From Alishewanella agri BL06 (GTDB lineage Bacteria; Pseudomonadota; Gammaproteobacteria; Enterobacterales; Alteromonadaceae): a stretch of DNA of 64,000 nucleotides. The notes below the pieces were generated by a model, which saw nothing but the letters and a program-made list of their open reading frames with translations, did not search any database and was not told where the DNA came from. The stretch covers positions 403,976-467,975 of the forward strand of contig NZ_AKKU01000011.1 of NCBI RefSeq assembly GCF_000272005.1, given 5' to 3'. A program made the translations under genes and the position numbers. Position 1 is the first letter of the stretch; every line of letters starts with the position of its first letter. Shown here piece by piece: positions 25,212 to 35,182 of the stretch.

Positions 25212-26402
25212 ATGCTTGCTTTGGCGTTCTTGGCAGCTCTGGGTGCAGCAATACCCGCTCAGCTTGGCACCAACATTGCCTCTCCCGCAGAAGACAGTGC
25301 CGTGTTGCAGGTCGCTTGTATTATGCAACAGCTGGAACAACCCTATAATCTGCTGTCGTTACCCTGGCTTCGCGCACGACAGGAAGTTCGCTTAAACCGG
25401 CTGGATGGTTATTTCACTGCCGTTTTACTGCAGGAAATGGAGCCTTTTGGCCAACTGTCAGCACCACTTTATCTGGAAAACTGGTACTGGATTGAGCACC
25501 GTTCAACCCTCTCAGTACCTCCGCCGGTGAAGCGTTTGGGTGCCGTACGTGGCAGCCACCAGGCGAAATGGTTCGAAACTATGGATTTAGCCGCCGCGGC
25601 CGAGGTTAATACCAGCGAAGAGCTGGTAAAAATGTTAAACCTGAAGCGGGTTGATCGCATCCTGATGGATTTAGAAGTATTTGAACAAACGGCAGCACGT
25701 TTGGGGCTGGTAAGACAGGACTTCTCAGTACGTTTTTTCCGCTATGTCCCTTTGGGTGTCTACTTTTCCAGTCAATTCTTGCAACAAAGACCGGGGTTCT
25801 TAAGCCGTTTCAATGCGCTGATCCCCAGCTGCAGCCAAACACCTTTTATCTTGTCCGAACGCGAACAGCGTATAGTCTTAGACGCATTTTTGCCGCCAGC
25901 ATCAGAACTGGCAACACAAGCGCTCATCCAGCAAGCTCTGCAGAGCCAAAATGCCACACCCTGGTCACCAGAGCAGATTTCCCAACATGACCAACGCTGG
26001 ATTGACGAAGTGAAACAAGGCCAACCACAACTGGCCGAAAGTATGCTACACACAGAATTATCGCAATGGTTAGCGCGGTGGCAACAACAATTCTCCGGTC
26101 GCGTTGCAGAAATCATTCTGATGGATGCGCAGGGCCGTAATGTGGCGATTAGTGCCGTCACCTCAGATTACTGGCAAGGCGATGAGATTAAGTATCAGCA
26201 AGTGTTTGCGCAGCCAGTCAGTCATCTGCTGGACAGTGTGCGTTTTGATGCGTCCAGCCAGCGCTTTCTGGTGCAGTTAACTGTGCCGGTCAATAATGCG
26301 CAGGGAGAGCCACTTGGCGCGTTGACACTTGGGTTGGATGTTGAACTCAGCTTACAGTACTGTCAACGTAATGGTATTAGCCCCGGCTACTGTGTTGATT
26401 AG
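25212..26402 (+). CDS. Periplasmic solute-binding-like protein with C-terminal Cache-like domain, function unknown
   Basis: 396 residues. A short signal peptide (MLALAFLAALGAAIPA) is followed by a family 3 solute-binding-like domain to about residue 215 (LLSLPWLRARQEVRLNRLDGYF, SAPLYLENWYWIEH, a style common in Alteromonadales orphan binding proteins). The C-terminal ~150 residues resemble a PDC/Cache sensor: AEIILMDAQGRNVAISAVTSDYWQGDE and the closing LTVPVNNAQGEPLGALTLGLDVE. There is no membrane helix after it and no kinase or cyclase, so the product seems to be a free periplasmic protein. Ribosome-binding site AAGG lies 8 bp upstream. It may be co-transcribed with sapF. The function is not known; it could present a ligand to a separate membrane sensor. 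Confidence 0.65.
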   Translation: MLALAFLAALGAAIPAQLGTNIASPAEDSAVLQVACIMQQLEQPYNLLSLPWLRARQEVRLNRLDGYFTAVLLQEMEPFGQLSAPLYLENWYWIEHRSTLSVPPPVKRLGAVRGSHQAKWFETMDLAAAAEVNTSEELVKMLNLKRVDRILMDLEVFEQTAARLGLVRQDFSVRFFRYVPLGVYFSSQFLQQRPGFLSRFNALIPSCSQTPFILSEREQRIVLDAFLPPASELATQALIQQALQSQNATPWSPEQISQHDQRWIDEVKQGQPQLAESMLHTELSQWLARWQQQFSGRVAEIILMDAQGRNVAISAVTSDYWQGDEIKYQQVFAQPVSHLLDSVRFDASSQRFLVQLTVPVNNAQGEPLGALTLGLDVELSLQYCQRNGISPGYCVD

Positions 26403-26470
26403 TTCGCAGGACGATGCCCGCTGTGAGTAATAGTCAACCGCCATTGGAAGTGGTTTAAATTTAAAAGTAA

Positions 26471-26492
26471 AAAGGGAGCCGCAGCTCCCTTT
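26471..26492. terminator. Bidirectional terminator between the SBP/Cache gene and ppiD
   Basis: A 9-bp stem AAAGGGAGC / GCTCCCTTT (26471-26479, 26484-26492) with CGCA as loop, with A- and T-rich flanks on both sides, between convergent genes. Confidence 0.85.
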
Positions 26493-26510
26493 ATCTTCTA
26501 GCTTTTCGGC

Positions 26511-28418
26511 TTAGAAATCTTCATTCACTACGGTGTTACGCAGCTGACGGCTAATTGTGGCTTCTGCACGTAAAGTCGCTAGCAATGCCTGGTAGTTTTG
26601 CTCAGCTTGTTGCCGGGCAATAGCTTCCAGTTGACCGGCATCGGGCACACTGCTAATTTGCGCATCTACGACCTTATCGACCGCTATCACAGCAACATCA
26701 CCCGAGGCCAACTGTACTGAATCCAGACTGCTGCTGTCAGCGGCTGGTTTTGGCATAGCAAAGGCCTTAGCTCGGATTTCGGTCGCCAGACTACCACCAA
26801 AACGTGGTGTTTCAGCACTCACAGTAATGTCTGCTGCGGCTTGCTCCGCCAACTGTTGCAGACTTGCAGCATCAACCAATAAGCCTTGTACATATTGCAG
26901 GGTTAACTTTGACACTTCCTGCTGCTGCACGGCAGCTTGCACCACGTCGCGCACTTCTTCCAGAGGTTGAGTGCGTGCCGGTTGATGTTCTTTGATCCGG
27001 GCAACAACCACATGCCCACGGGCCAGTTCCAGCACGTCTGAGTTTAACCCTTCAGCGATAAAGCCCGGGTTAAACAGCCGGGTTAAAATCGCCGGTGCAG
27101 CCAAGACTTCTGGCGCCGTTTCGCGACTAAACAAGGCGGTAGACTGCACCGAAGCGCCGATGGCCTCAGCGGCCTCTTCCAGGTTATCCGGTTGTTCAAA
27201 AGCCAACTGCGCTAAACGTTGCTGCAAGTCGAAGAATAAGGCAGTAGCTTGTTCAGCTTTTAACGTAGCCGCAATTTCCGCTGATACCTCATCCAGCGTT
27301 TTGATGCTGGCTGGCGTGTAGCTGCTCAGTTTAATAATATGGTAGCCAAATTCGCTTTTCACTACCTGGCTCAGCTGACCCACTTCCGTTAAGGCAAATG
27401 CAGCAGCTTCAAATACCGGGTCCATCTGCCCGGCCACCAGTTCGCCTAGCTCACCACCATTCTCTGCAGAAAAGGTATCGGCAGAATGTTGTTTGGCCAG
27501 AGCAGCAAAATCTGCACCCGCCTGTAACTCAGCCAAAATTGCTTCCGCTTGCTGTTGTAAAGCAGGATCGTCTTGCTCGCTCTCTAGCATAATGTGAGCG
27601 ACAGAGCGCTGCTCAGTGCTGCCAAATCTGGACTGATTGGCTTGGTAGTAGTCAGCGATCTGCTGCGACGTAACCTCAATATCTGTTGCCAGTTGCGCGG
27701 CCGATAATTCGACGTACTCCACCGCGACCTGCTCTGGCGTCATAAAACGCTGCAGGTTTTGCTGATAGTAGCTATTCAGCTTGTCATCGGTCAGTTCAAC
27801 TTGTTCCGCAAAGCGGCTGGCGGGTACGGTAAAGTAGCGGATATCGCGGGTTTGCTGCTGTAACGCTAACAGCTGGTTAATTTCACCAGCGAGGCCGAAC
27901 TCACTACCGACTAAACCTTGCATTAGCTGTGACGTAGACAGATCCTCACGCACCAGCTCGCGAAAATCTGCCGGTTGGTAGCCTGCCTGACGTAATAGTG
28001 CCAAGAAGCGATCATTATTAAATACGCCGTCTACCTGGAACTGTGGCAAGTTAACGACAGTGTCACGCACTTGATCGTCACCGACACGTAACCCCAGCTT
28101 GCGGGCAAACTGCTTTTGCAGTGTATCGTCAATCACCCGTTCCAGCACTTCACTGCGGAAATTCGCCATATAAGTTGGGTCAGCAGCCAGCACATCGTAC
28201 ATTTCACCGAATTGCTGTTGCATTCTCGACCGTTCATTTTGTAAGGCTTGCTCGTAAGTTGCCTGACTAATCTCTTCGCCATTCACCACAGCGACTATCG
28301 CCTCGCGGGGCGAACTGAGGTAACCGCCAACACCTGCCAATGCAAATGTCAGGATCACCAGGCCAAGAATGATCTTGGCGGTCATACCCTGCGAGCCTTC
28401 TCTGATTCGTTCTAACAT
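26511..28418 (-). CDS. ppiD: Periplasmic chaperone PpiD (SurA N-terminal/parvulin)
   Basis: 635 residues (E. coli 623). The N-terminal membrane anchor (IILGLVILTFALAGVGGYL) faces a SurA_N chaperone domain. The parvulin-type PPIase domain is at about 265-360 (SVAHIMLESEQDD, GELGELVAGQMDPVFEAAAF, EFGYHIIKL), and a second, degenerate parvulin-like region follows. It helps newly exported proteins leave the SecYEG translocon. The E. coli order ppiD-hupB-lon-clpX-clpP-tig is kept, all on one strand. The ATG at 28418 gives a normal N-terminus MLERIREGSQG. Confidence 0.95.
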   Translation of the reverse strand: MLERIREGSQGMTAKIILGLVILTFALAGVGGYLSSPREAIVAVVNGEEISQATYEQALQNERSRMQQQFGEMYDVLAADPTYMANFRSEVLERVIDDTLQKQFARKLGLRVGDDQVRDTVVNLPQFQVDGVFNNDRFLALLRQAGYQPADFRELVREDLSTSQLMQGLVGSEFGLAGEINQLLALQQQTRDIRYFTVPASRFAEQVELTDDKLNSYYQQNLQRFMTPEQVAVEYVELSAAQLATDIEVTSQQIADYYQANQSRFGSTEQRSVAHIMLESEQDDPALQQQAEAILAELQAGADFAALAKQHSADTFSAENGGELGELVAGQMDPVFEAAAFALTEVGQLSQVVKSEFGYHIIKLSSYTPASIKTLDEVSAEIAATLKAEQATALFFDLQQRLAQLAFEQPDNLEEAAEAIGASVQSTALFSRETAPEVLAAPAILTRLFNPGFIAEGLNSDVLELARGHVVVARIKEHQPARTQPLEEVRDVVQAAVQQQEVSKLTLQYVQGLLVDAASLQQLAEQAAADITVSAETPRFGGSLATEIRAKAFAMPKPAADSSSLDSVQLASGDVAVIAVDKVVDAQISSVPDAGQLEAIARQQAEQNYQALLATLRAEATISRQLRNTVVNEDF

Positions 28419-28460
28419 CGTTGCGCGTTCTCTGTTATTCGTGACACAAAAATTGTGTTA

Positions 28461-28496
28461 AAAAAAAAGCGCATCTTAACAGATGCGCCTTTTTTA
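28461..28496 (-). terminator. Rho-independent terminator after hupB
   Basis: Stem GCGCATCT / AGATGCGC (28469-28488) with loop TAAC, flanked by a run of eight A and six T, so on the minus strand it ends in TTTTTTTT after the hupB stop. Confidence 0.9.
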
Positions 28497-28559
28497 TAGA
28501 AGCCTGCGAATACACTGCTGGCTTGCGGAACTCCCCCGGCGCGCCGGACGAAAGTTCTA

Positions 28560-28832
28560 TTAGTTAACTGCGTCTTTTAACGCCTTACCCGGCTTGAAAG
28601 AAGGAATCTTCGCAGAAGCGATTTGAATAGTAGCACCAGTTTGTGGGTTACGGCCGGTACGGGCAGCACGCTCACGTACACTGTAAGTACCAAAACCGAC
28701 TAAAGCTACTGAGTCGCCTTCCTTAAGAGCTTCGGTAACAGCGTCGATGAACGCGTCTAACGCGCGACCTGCTGCGGCCTTAGAGATATCTGCATTCGCA
28801 GCAATTTTGTCGATCAGTTGAGACTTGTTCAC
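28560..28832 (-). CDS. hupB: DNA-binding protein HU-beta
   Basis: 90 residues, full HU length. It begins [22 protein letters not shown]; the DNA-binding arm carries [23 protein letters not shown] with the intercalating Pro in RNPQTG. It is a dimeric nucleoid protein that bends DNA. IHF is excluded because the body ([21 protein letters not shown]) and the [11 protein letters not shown] end are HU-beta type, and because it sits between lon and ppiD as in E. coli. Ribosome-binding site GGGGAT lies upstream. Confidence 0.97.
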   Translation of the reverse strand: MNKSQLIDKIAANADISKAAAGRALDAFIDAVTEALKEGDSVALVGFGTYSVRERAARTGRNPQTGATIQIASAKIPSFKPGKALKDAVN

Positions 28833-28961
28833 AATATCATCCCCTTCAATTGTTATTATTTTCTACAACAGCGAACTACTAGTTCTAAGCATTGCCTGCT
28901 TGTTATAACAAGCAACGGCCGTGCTTGCAAGCAGCAGAAACATTAAAACTAATTTTTTTGG

Positions 28962-28997
28962 CTTAGGCTACAGCCCTTGCTACACAAGGGCTTAGCC
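28962..28997. repeat. Stem-loop in the lon-hupB gap
   Basis: GGCTACAGCCCTTG / CAAGGGCTTAGCC forms a 12-13 bp stem with one bulge and loop CTACA. On the minus strand it lies after lon and before hupB but is followed by A, not T. It could be a structured 5' leader of hupB or a weak lon terminator. Confidence 0.5.
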
Positions 28998-29041
28998 GAA
29001 ACTGTCCATAACTTAGCACAGCCAACAGGAATGAAAAGCCC

Positions 29042-31438
29042 CTAAACCGGATTTTTTTCGGTTTTTTTGCTTTTTGCTGCATTTTTTACCGTATTTGCCA
29101 CTGTCACCCGTGCCAAAGGCTCTTGTAACGCGGCTTCCAGTACTTCCTCAATCCATTTTACCGGTCGAATTTCGAGCGCCGTTTTGACGTTTTCCGGAAT
29201 TTCTTTCAGATCACGAATATTGTCATGCGGTATTAATACCCGTTTAATGCCACCACGGTGTGCAGCTAAAAGCTTCTCTTTTAAGCCACCAATCGGTAGC
29301 ACTTCACCACGTAGCGTAATTTCACCGGTCATAGCGACATCTGCCCGCACCGGATTACCGGTTAGGCTCGACACCAGCGCTGTGACCATCGCAATACCGG
29401 CACTGGGGCCATCCTTTGGCGTTGCGCCTTCCGGTACATGCACATGGATATCACGTTTCTCGTAGAAGTCTTCGTTAATCCGCAGTCCCTCAGCACGGCT
29501 GCGTACCACCGTCATCGCCGCCTGAATGGATTCTTTCATCACATCACCGAGTGAACCGGTATAGGTCAGCTTACCCTTACCCACGACAGCCGCCGCTTCA
29601 ATGGTTAGTAAATCGCCCCCCACTTCGGTCCAGGCGAGACCGGTCACCTGACCGATGCGGTTGCTGTCTTCGGCTTTACCGTAGTCAAAGCGGTGTACAC
29701 CTAAGAACTCTTCCAGATTAGCGTCGTTAATCACGACTTGCTTTAAACCTTTGCTTAGCAGAATTTGCTTCACTGCCTTGCGGCAAAGTTTCGAAATTTC
29801 CCGCTCTAAGCTGCGCACCCCGGCTTCACGGGTGTAGTAACGGATAATGCCGATAATGGCGCTATCTTCAATCAGCACTTCGGACGGCTTCAAACCATTG
29901 CGACTCACCTGTTTTGGTACCAGGTGCTGTTTGGCAATATTCAGCTTTTCATCCTCGGTATAACCCGATAAGCGGATGACTTCCATCCGATCCAGCAGAG
30001 CCGGCGGAATATTCAGGCTGTTAGAGGTGGCGAAAAACATCACATCAGACAGATCGTAGTCAACTTCCAGGTAATGATCGCTAAAGGCACCATTCTGCTC
30101 CGGATCCAGTACCTCTAACAACGCCGCTGCCGGATCACCACGGAAATCCGATGCCATCTTGTCAATTTCATCCAGCAGGAACAATGGGTTACGCACTCCA
30201 ACTTTTGCCATCTTCTGGATAATCTTGCCTGGCATCGAGCCGATATAAGTACGGCGGTGACCACGGATTTCCGCTTCATCCCGCACCCCGCCTAAGGCCA
30301 TCCGCACATATTTGCGGCCGGTTGCCTTGGCAACCGATTGCCCCAGTGACGTTTTACCGACACCCGGCGGACCAACTAAACACAGAATGGGCCCTTTTAA
30401 CTTGTTAACCCGCTGCTGCACCGCCAGATATTCCATGATCCGCTCTTTGACCTTCTCCAGGCCATAGTGATCGGCATTCAGGATTTGCTCAGCAGCGGCC
30501 AGGTTTTTCTTCACCTTAGAGCGTGTTTGCCAAGGTACCTGAGTTAACCAATCGATATAGCTGCGCACCACTGTCGCTTCTGCTGACATCGGTGACATCA
30601 TTTTCAGTTTTTGCAGTTCTGCTTTCGCTTTGGCTTCAGCTTCAGCCGGCATTTTTGCTTCAGCAATTTTCTTCGACAGGGTTTCAAACTCATCCGGCGC
30701 ATCTTCCAGCTCACCGAGCTCGCGCTGGATGGCTTTCATTTGTTCGTTCAGATAGTACTCGCGCTGGCTTTTCTCCATCTGCTTTTTCACCCGGCTACGG
30801 ATGCGGCGTTCAACCTGCAGAATATCGATTTCGCTTTCCATCATCGCCATCAGATATTCCAACCGCGCCGTAACATCGGTTAGTTCTAGTACTTTTTGCT
30901 TATCTTCGACTTTCAGCGGCATATGCGCCGCCATCGTATCAGCGAGACGAGCCGCATCATCGATACCGCTTAGCGCAGTGAGTACCTCAGGCGGGATCTT
31001 TTTATTGAGCTTAATATAGCCTTCAAATTGGTTAATAGCCGAACGCAAAAACACTTCCTGCTCTCGGCTATCAATATCCTGAGTTGGCACCAGCTCGACA
31101 AAGGCCGCAAAGCTGTCTTTGGTCTCAGTAAATTTACTCAGTTTGGCGCGCTTACCGCCTTCAACTAACACCTTTACAGTGCCATCCGGTAATTTTAACA
31201 GTTGCAGAATAGTGGCAACGGTACCGATCTGATAAAGGTCTTTTTCGGTCGGATCATCCAGAGTGGCGTCTTTTTGTGCCACTAAAAAGATCTGCTTATC
31301 GTTGTCCATCGCCGCATCTAAACACTTAATAGACTTCGCCCGGCCAACAAAAAGTGGGATCACCATATGCGGGTAAACAACGACATCCCGCAATGCCAAT
31401 ACCGGCATATGCAAGGTTTCTTGGTGTTCTGTGGTCAT
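29042..31438 (-). CDS. lon: ATP-dependent protease La
   Basis: 798 residues, usual Lon length. The N-terminal substrate domain ([17 protein letters not shown]) is followed by a coiled middle. The AAA+ module has Walker [12 protein letters not shown] (about 355) and Walker [13 protein letters not shown]. The protease domain has the Ser-Lys dyad in [12 protein letters not shown] (Ser about 680) and [14 protein letters not shown] (Lys about 722). It degrades misfolded and regulatory proteins as a hexamer. A near-perfect sigma-32 promoter at 31482-31509 lies upstream. The short basic tail after LARVTVANT is not conserved. Confidence 0.98.
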   Translation of the reverse strand: MTTEHQETLHMPVLALRDVVVYPHMVIPLFVGRAKSIKCLDAAMDNDKQIFLVAQKDATLDDPTEKDLYQIGTVATILQLLKLPDGTVKVLVEGGKRAKLSKFTETKDSFAAFVELVPTQDIDSREQEVFLRSAINQFEGYIKLNKKIPPEVLTALSGIDDAARLADTMAAHMPLKVEDKQKVLELTDVTARLEYLMAMMESEIDILQVERRIRSRVKKQMEKSQREYYLNEQMKAIQRELGELEDAPDEFETLSKKIAEAKMPAEAEAKAKAELQKLKMMSPMSAEATVVRSYIDWLTQVPWQTRSKVKKNLAAAEQILNADHYGLEKVKERIMEYLAVQQRVNKLKGPILCLVGPPGVGKTSLGQSVAKATGRKYVRMALGGVRDEAEIRGHRRTYIGSMPGKIIQKMAKVGVRNPLFLLDEIDKMASDFRGDPAAALLEVLDPEQNGAFSDHYLEVDYDLSDVMFFATSNSLNIPPALLDRMEVIRLSGYTEDEKLNIAKQHLVPKQVSRNGLKPSEVLIEDSAIIGIIRYYTREAGVRSLEREISKLCRKAVKQILLSKGLKQVVINDANLEEFLGVHRFDYGKAEDSNRIGQVTGLAWTEVGGDLLTIEAAAVVGKGKLTYTGSLGDVMKESIQAAMTVVRSRAEGLRINEDFYEKRDIHVHVPEGATPKDGPSAGIAMVTALVSSLTGNPVRADVAMTGEITLRGEVLPIGGLKEKLLAAHRGGIKRVLIPHDNIRDLKEIPENVKTALEIRPVKWIEEVLEAALQEPLARVTVANTVKNAAKSKKTEKNPV

Positions 31439-31481
31439 GAAATAGCTCTCGAAATTAATAACTGCAGGCGATATAAGCCAG

Positions 31482-31509
31482 TATATGGGGCTTTTTCCGG
31501 AAACTTCAA
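31482..31509 (-). promoter_or_regulatory. Sigma-32 (heat-shock) promoter of lon
   Basis: On the minus strand, TTGAAG (31504-31509), a 13-bp spacer, and CCCCATATA (31482-31490). The -10 matches CCCCATnTA completely and the -35 core matches TTGAA. It lies 44 bp before the lon ATG. Confidence 0.8.
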
Positions 31510-31519
31510 TTCATCAGAT

Positions 31520-31549
31520 AAAAAAGGAGCTTTGCAGCTCCTTTTTTTA
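31520..31549 (-). terminator. Terminator overlapping the clpX stop
   Basis: AAAAAGGAGCT / AGCTCCTTTTT with loop TTGC. The A/T arms include the clpX stop codon (31547-31549), so the hairpin begins at the end of the reading frame. Confidence 0.85.
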
Positions 31550-32827
31550 ATGCGATTCGGCTACCGCCGGCTCGCTGCTCTCGTAGATAAGTATGGGCTG
31601 ACTCTCGCCGCGGATCACTGTCTCGTCAATAACGACCTTGCTGACATCCTGCATCGACGGTAATTCGTACATGGTGTCCAGCAACACGCCTTCAACGATA
31701 GAGCGTAAACCCCGGGCGCCGGTCTTACGGTCCATGGCTTTTTGCGCGATGGCTTTTAATGCATCATCGCGAAACTCCAGATCGACCTCTTCCATCGCAA
31801 ATAAGGCAGCGAACTGCTTAATCAGCGCATTCTTTGGCTGACTCAGGATTTGCATCAAGGCAGCCAGGTCAAGTTCGGTTAAGGTAGCAACAACTGGCAA
31901 ACGACCAATAAATTCCGGGATCAGGCCGTATTTCACTAAATCTTCTGGCTCGACATCGCGGAAACTCTCGGTCAGGCTGCGGCTACTTTCTTTGCTTTTC
32001 ACTTCAGCGCCAAAACCAATACCTGAACCTTTAGCTAACCGTTGTTCAATCACTTTATCCAGACCTGCGAAAGCGCCACCGCAGATAAACAGAATTTTAG
32101 AGGTATCAACCTGCAAAAACTCCTGCTGTGGATGCTTACGACCGCCCTGCGGTGGTACTGAAGCGATAGTGCCTTCAATCAGCTTTAACAGTGCCTGCTG
32201 TACGCCTTCACCGGACACATCACGGGTAATCGACGGGTTATCAGACTTGCGGGAGATCTTGTCGATTTCATCGATATAGACAATACCGCGCTGTGCTTTT
32301 TCAACGTCGTAATCGCATTTTTGCAGCAGTTTCTGAATGATATTTTCCACGTCTTCACCAACATAACCGGCTTCGGTGAGTGTGGTAGCGTCGGCCATGG
32401 TAAAAGGCACATCCAGTAAACGCGCCAGGGTTTCAGCCAGCAGCGTTTTACCGCTACCGGTAGGACCAATCAACAGAATATTACTCTTACCCAGTTCCAC
32501 ATCCTGCTTTTGCTGGATGCTACGCAGGCGTTTGTAGTGGTTATAGACCGCTACCGCCAGAACCTTCTTCGCATGCTCCTGACCGATCACATAATCGTCC
32601 AGATGTTTGCGGATATCACGCGGCGTCGGCAACTTCTCGGTATCGCGCTTCGGCGAGATATCTTTAATCTCTTCCCGAATGATATCGTTGCATAGGTCAA
32701 CGCATTCATCACAAATATAAACTTGTGGGCCTGCGATCAACTTACGCACTTCATGCTGTGATTTGCCACAAAAAGAGCAGTACAGTAATTTGCCGCTCTT
32801 ATCGCCGTCAGTGCGGTGATCAGACAT
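31547..32827 (-). CDS. clpX: ATP-dependent Clp protease ATP-binding subunit ClpX
   Basis: 426 residues. The N-terminal zinc-binding domain has CSFCGKS and CDECVDLC. The AAA+ module has Walker [13 protein letters not shown], Walker [12 protein letters not shown] and sensor 2 TGARGLRSI; the ClpP-contact IGF loop is present as GIGFGAEV. It unfolds tagged proteins and feeds them to ClpP, encoded 50 bp upstream. No change in catalytic residues was seen. Confidence 0.98.
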   Translation of the reverse strand: MSDHRTDGDKSGKLLYCSFCGKSQHEVRKLIAGPQVYICDECVDLCNDIIREEIKDISPKRDTEKLPTPRDIRKHLDDYVIGQEHAKKVLAVAVYNHYKRLRSIQQKQDVELGKSNILLIGPTGSGKTLLAETLARLLDVPFTMADATTLTEAGYVGEDVENIIQKLLQKCDYDVEKAQRGIVYIDEIDKISRKSDNPSITRDVSGEGVQQALLKLIEGTIASVPPQGGRKHPQQEFLQVDTSKILFICGGAFAGLDKVIEQRLAKGSGIGFGAEVKSKESSRSLTESFRDVEPEDLVKYGLIPEFIGRLPVVATLTELDLAALMQILSQPKNALIKQFAALFAMEEVDLEFRDDALKAIAQKAMDRKTGARGLRSIVEGVLLDTMYELPSMQDVSKVVIDETVIRGESQPILIYESSEPAVAESH

Positions 32828-32877
32828 GTAACTACCTCTTGTTCAACCAGCCGGGCCCAAACCCGGCCTGCTATAAA

Positions 32878-33501
32878 TTATTTCGCATCCCGCTGCGTTA
32901 ATATGGCATCGATCAGGCCATAATCCAAGGCTTGCTGCGCACTTAAGAAGTTATCGCGCTCGGTATCCTTGCACACTTGCTCATAGCTCTTGCCTGAGTG
33001 TTCCGCCATTAAGCGGTTGAGCTTCTCTTTAATACTTAAAATCTCCCGGGCATGGATCTCAAAATCCGTCGCCTGGCCCTGGAAGCCCCCTAACGGCTGG
33101 TGAATCATCACCCGCGCATTCGGTAAGCAGTAACGCTTACCCTTGGTACCGCCGGATAACAGGAATGCGCCCATACTGGCTGCCTGGCCAACACAGACGG
33201 TTGCGATATCCGGCTTGATATAACGCATCGTATCATAAATCGATAAACCCGCCGTGACCGAACCGCCCGGTGAATTGATATAAATATAGATGTCTTTTTC
33301 CGGATTTTCAGATTCAAGGAACAATAATTGGGCGACAATCAGATTCGCCATATGATCTTCGACCTGGCCGGTGAGAAAAATCACCCGTTCTTTTAACAGC
33401 CGCGAGTAGATATCAAAGGAGCGTTCACCCTTGGCGGTTTGTTCAATGACGATGGGTACTAAGGCGTTGACAATCTCATTCATGTCACGAGACATTGGCA
33501 T
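32878..33501 (-). CDS. clpP: ATP-dependent Clp protease proteolytic subunit
   Basis: 207 residues from the ATG at 33501, preceded by GAAGGGA. The catalytic Ser is in [11 protein letters not shown], the His in [13 protein letters not shown] and the Asp in [10 protein letters not shown], the standard triad. It assembles as a tetradecamer with ClpX or ClpA. An in-frame start at 33555 would add 18 basic residues not usual in the family. It lies 116 bp downstream of tig, separated by a terminator, so it probably also has its own promoter. Confidence 0.97.
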   Translation of the reverse strand: MPMSRDMNEIVNALVPIVIEQTAKGERSFDIYSRLLKERVIFLTGQVEDHMANLIVAQLLFLESENPEKDIYIYINSPGGSVTAGLSIYDTMRYIKPDIATVCVGQAASMGAFLLSGGTKGKRYCLPNARVMIHQPLGGFQGQATDFEIHAREILSIKEKLNRLMAEHSGKSYEQVCKDTERDNFLSAQQALDYGLIDAILTQRDAK

Positions 33502-33560
33502 AATCTGGGATCCCTTCTCTAAAGCTGTAAGGTGTCGAAAATAGCGGTGCCGCAAAATAA

Positions 33561-33588
33561 AATGGCCCGAACAGGTGTCCGAGCCATT
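33561..33588 (-). terminator. Terminator after tig
   Basis: On the minus strand AATGGCTCGGAC / GTTCGGGCCATT, a 12-bp stem with two G-U pairs and a 4-nt loop, followed by TTATTTT. It lies 28 bp after the tig stop. Confidence 0.75.
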
Positions 33589-33616
33589 AAAACCGTGCCA
33601 GCCTAAGAAGTCAATC

Positions 33617-34927
33617 TTAGTTAGCGGCCTTCGGGTTCATAATCTCATCGAAAGCAGCAGCTTGTTCAGTGACTTTAGCAGCTGCCAGCACCACTTCGAT
33701 CGCCTGTTCTTCTAAAGCCACGTTACGCATGCTTTGCATCAGCTCTTTGTTGCCTTTGTAGTAAGCCACAACTTCAGCCGGATCTTCGTAGGCAGAAGCG
33801 ACGTTATCGATCAGCTCTTGTACCTTAGCTTCGTCAACTTTCAGGCTGTTAGTCTTGATGATTTCGCCCAATAACAGACCGACTTTAACGCGATCTTTCG
33901 CCTGCTCTTCGAACAGAGAAGCTGGCAGCTCTGGTAATTGCTTCGGATTTACGTTCTGACCAAAACGTTGCATCGCTTGCTGACGCAGTACGTCAACTTC
34001 GCTGGCGATCAGGGCTTTTGGTACTTCAACTTCGTTAGTTGCCAGTAAGCCTTTGATGACCTGCTCTTTCACTTTACCTTTAATGGTTTGCTTCAGCTCG
34101 CGTTCCATATTCTTACGTACTTCAGCTTTCAGTGCGTCAACAGTGGCTTCAGTTAAACCAAACAGCGCCGCGAACTCGTCGTTCAGCTCAGGCAGTACTT
34201 GCTGCTCAACTTTGTTTACTGTTACGGCGAAGCTGGCGGCTTTACCTTTCAGGTTTTCCGCGTGGTACTCTGCTGGGAAGGTCACGTTAACGGTAACGGC
34301 TTCGCCAGCTTTTTTGCCGATGATGTCATCTTCAAAGCCAGGGATCATCCGGCCCTGACCTAACTCCAGTACGAAGTTAGAAGCTTTACCGCCTTCAAAC
34401 TCTTCGCCGTCGATAGAACCAACGAAATCAATCGTTACGCGATCACCAGCAGCTGCAGCAGCGTCAGAGGCTTCCCACTTGGCGTGTTGCTTACGCAGTG
34501 TTTCCAGCATCTTATTCAGATCGTCTTCAGAGATCTCAACCACTGGCTTCGTCACTTCCACTTTATCCAGTGCAGCAACAGTCACTTCCGGGTAGATTTC
34601 GAAAGTCGCAGTGAAAGCCAGATCTTTACCGCTTTCCAGCGCTTCCGGAGCAAAAGTTGGCGCACCGGCTGGGGTTAATTTGTGTTCGATAATGGCTTCG
34701 TAAAAAGCGCGTTGCATTTGCTCAGACGCCACTTCCTGCAGTACCGCCAGGCCAAAACGTTTTTGGATGATTGAAATAGGCGCTTTACCAGGACGGAAGC
34801 CATCGATACGCTGACGTTTTGCTACGTCACGCAGGCGGCTTTTTACTTCGTTATCTAATGTTGCAGCCGGCACAGTAATATTTACACGGCGCTCTAAACC
34901 CTGGGTGGTTTCAACAGAAACTTGCAT
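33617..34927 (-). CDS. tig: Trigger factor
   Basis: Ribosome-bound chaperone and peptidyl-prolyl isomerase, 436 residues (E. coli 432). The ribosome-binding loop is FRPGKAP in the N-domain (about residues 44-50). The FKBP-type PPIase domain is at about 155-240 ([35 protein letters not shown]), followed by the helical substrate-cradling C-domain. It heads the tig-clpP-clpX-lon block. A TATAAT -10 element lies upstream. Confidence 0.97.
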   Translation of the reverse strand: MQVSVETTQGLERRVNITVPAATLDNEVKSRLRDVAKRQRIDGFRPGKAPISIIQKRFGLAVLQEVASEQMQRAFYEAIIEHKLTPAGAPTFAPEALESGKDLAFTATFEIYPEVTVAALDKVEVTKPVVEISEDDLNKMLETLRKQHAKWEASDAAAAAGDRVTIDFVGSIDGEEFEGGKASNFVLELGQGRMIPGFEDDIIGKKAGEAVTVNVTFPAEYHAENLKGKAASFAVTVNKVEQQVLPELNDEFAALFGLTEATVDALKAEVRKNMERELKQTIKGKVKEQVIKGLLATNEVEVPKALIASEVDVLRQQAMQRFGQNVNPKQLPELPASLFEEQAKDRVKVGLLLGEIIKTNSLKVDEAKVQELIDNVASAYEDPAEVVAYYKGNKELMQSMRNVALEEQAIEVVLAAAKVTEQAAAFDEIMNPKAAN

Positions 34928-35033
34928 CGTTTTACCTCAAATTCAATGTCAGGCGCCTTGGATACGCCGTTTTGTCTTGGCCGGGTGTCGACAAACTTAG
35001 GATGAACCTGACCTGTTAATAATTGGACGCGGC

Positions 35034-35062
35034 ATTATAGCGGGCTAGAAGCCGCGAGTCGA
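35034..35062 (-). promoter_or_regulatory. Sigma-70 promoter of tig
   Basis: On the minus strand TCGACT (35057-35062), 17-bp spacer, TATAAT (35034-35039), about 107 bp before the tig start. The -10 is perfect; the -35 matches TTGACA at 4 of 6 bases. Confidence 0.55.
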
Positions 35063-35103
35063 GCCCTTCAATTTACTGTCTTTAAGTGTTTGTAAGAGCT
35101 AAT

Positions 35104-35141
35104 AAAAAACGGGCTTTCGTTAAACGAAAAGCCCGTTTTTT
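35104..35141 (-). terminator. Terminator after proA
   Basis: AAAAAACGGGCTTTTCG-type stem: AAAAACGGGCTTTTCGT pairs with ACGAAAAGCCCGTTTTT around a TTAA loop (one base offset on the left arm). It has U-tracts in both directions and lies 42 bp after the proA stop. Confidence 0.85.
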
Positions 35142-35182
35142 CTGCATTTTTTGCGACAACAAGTCAGATTTATTTCGATTCG

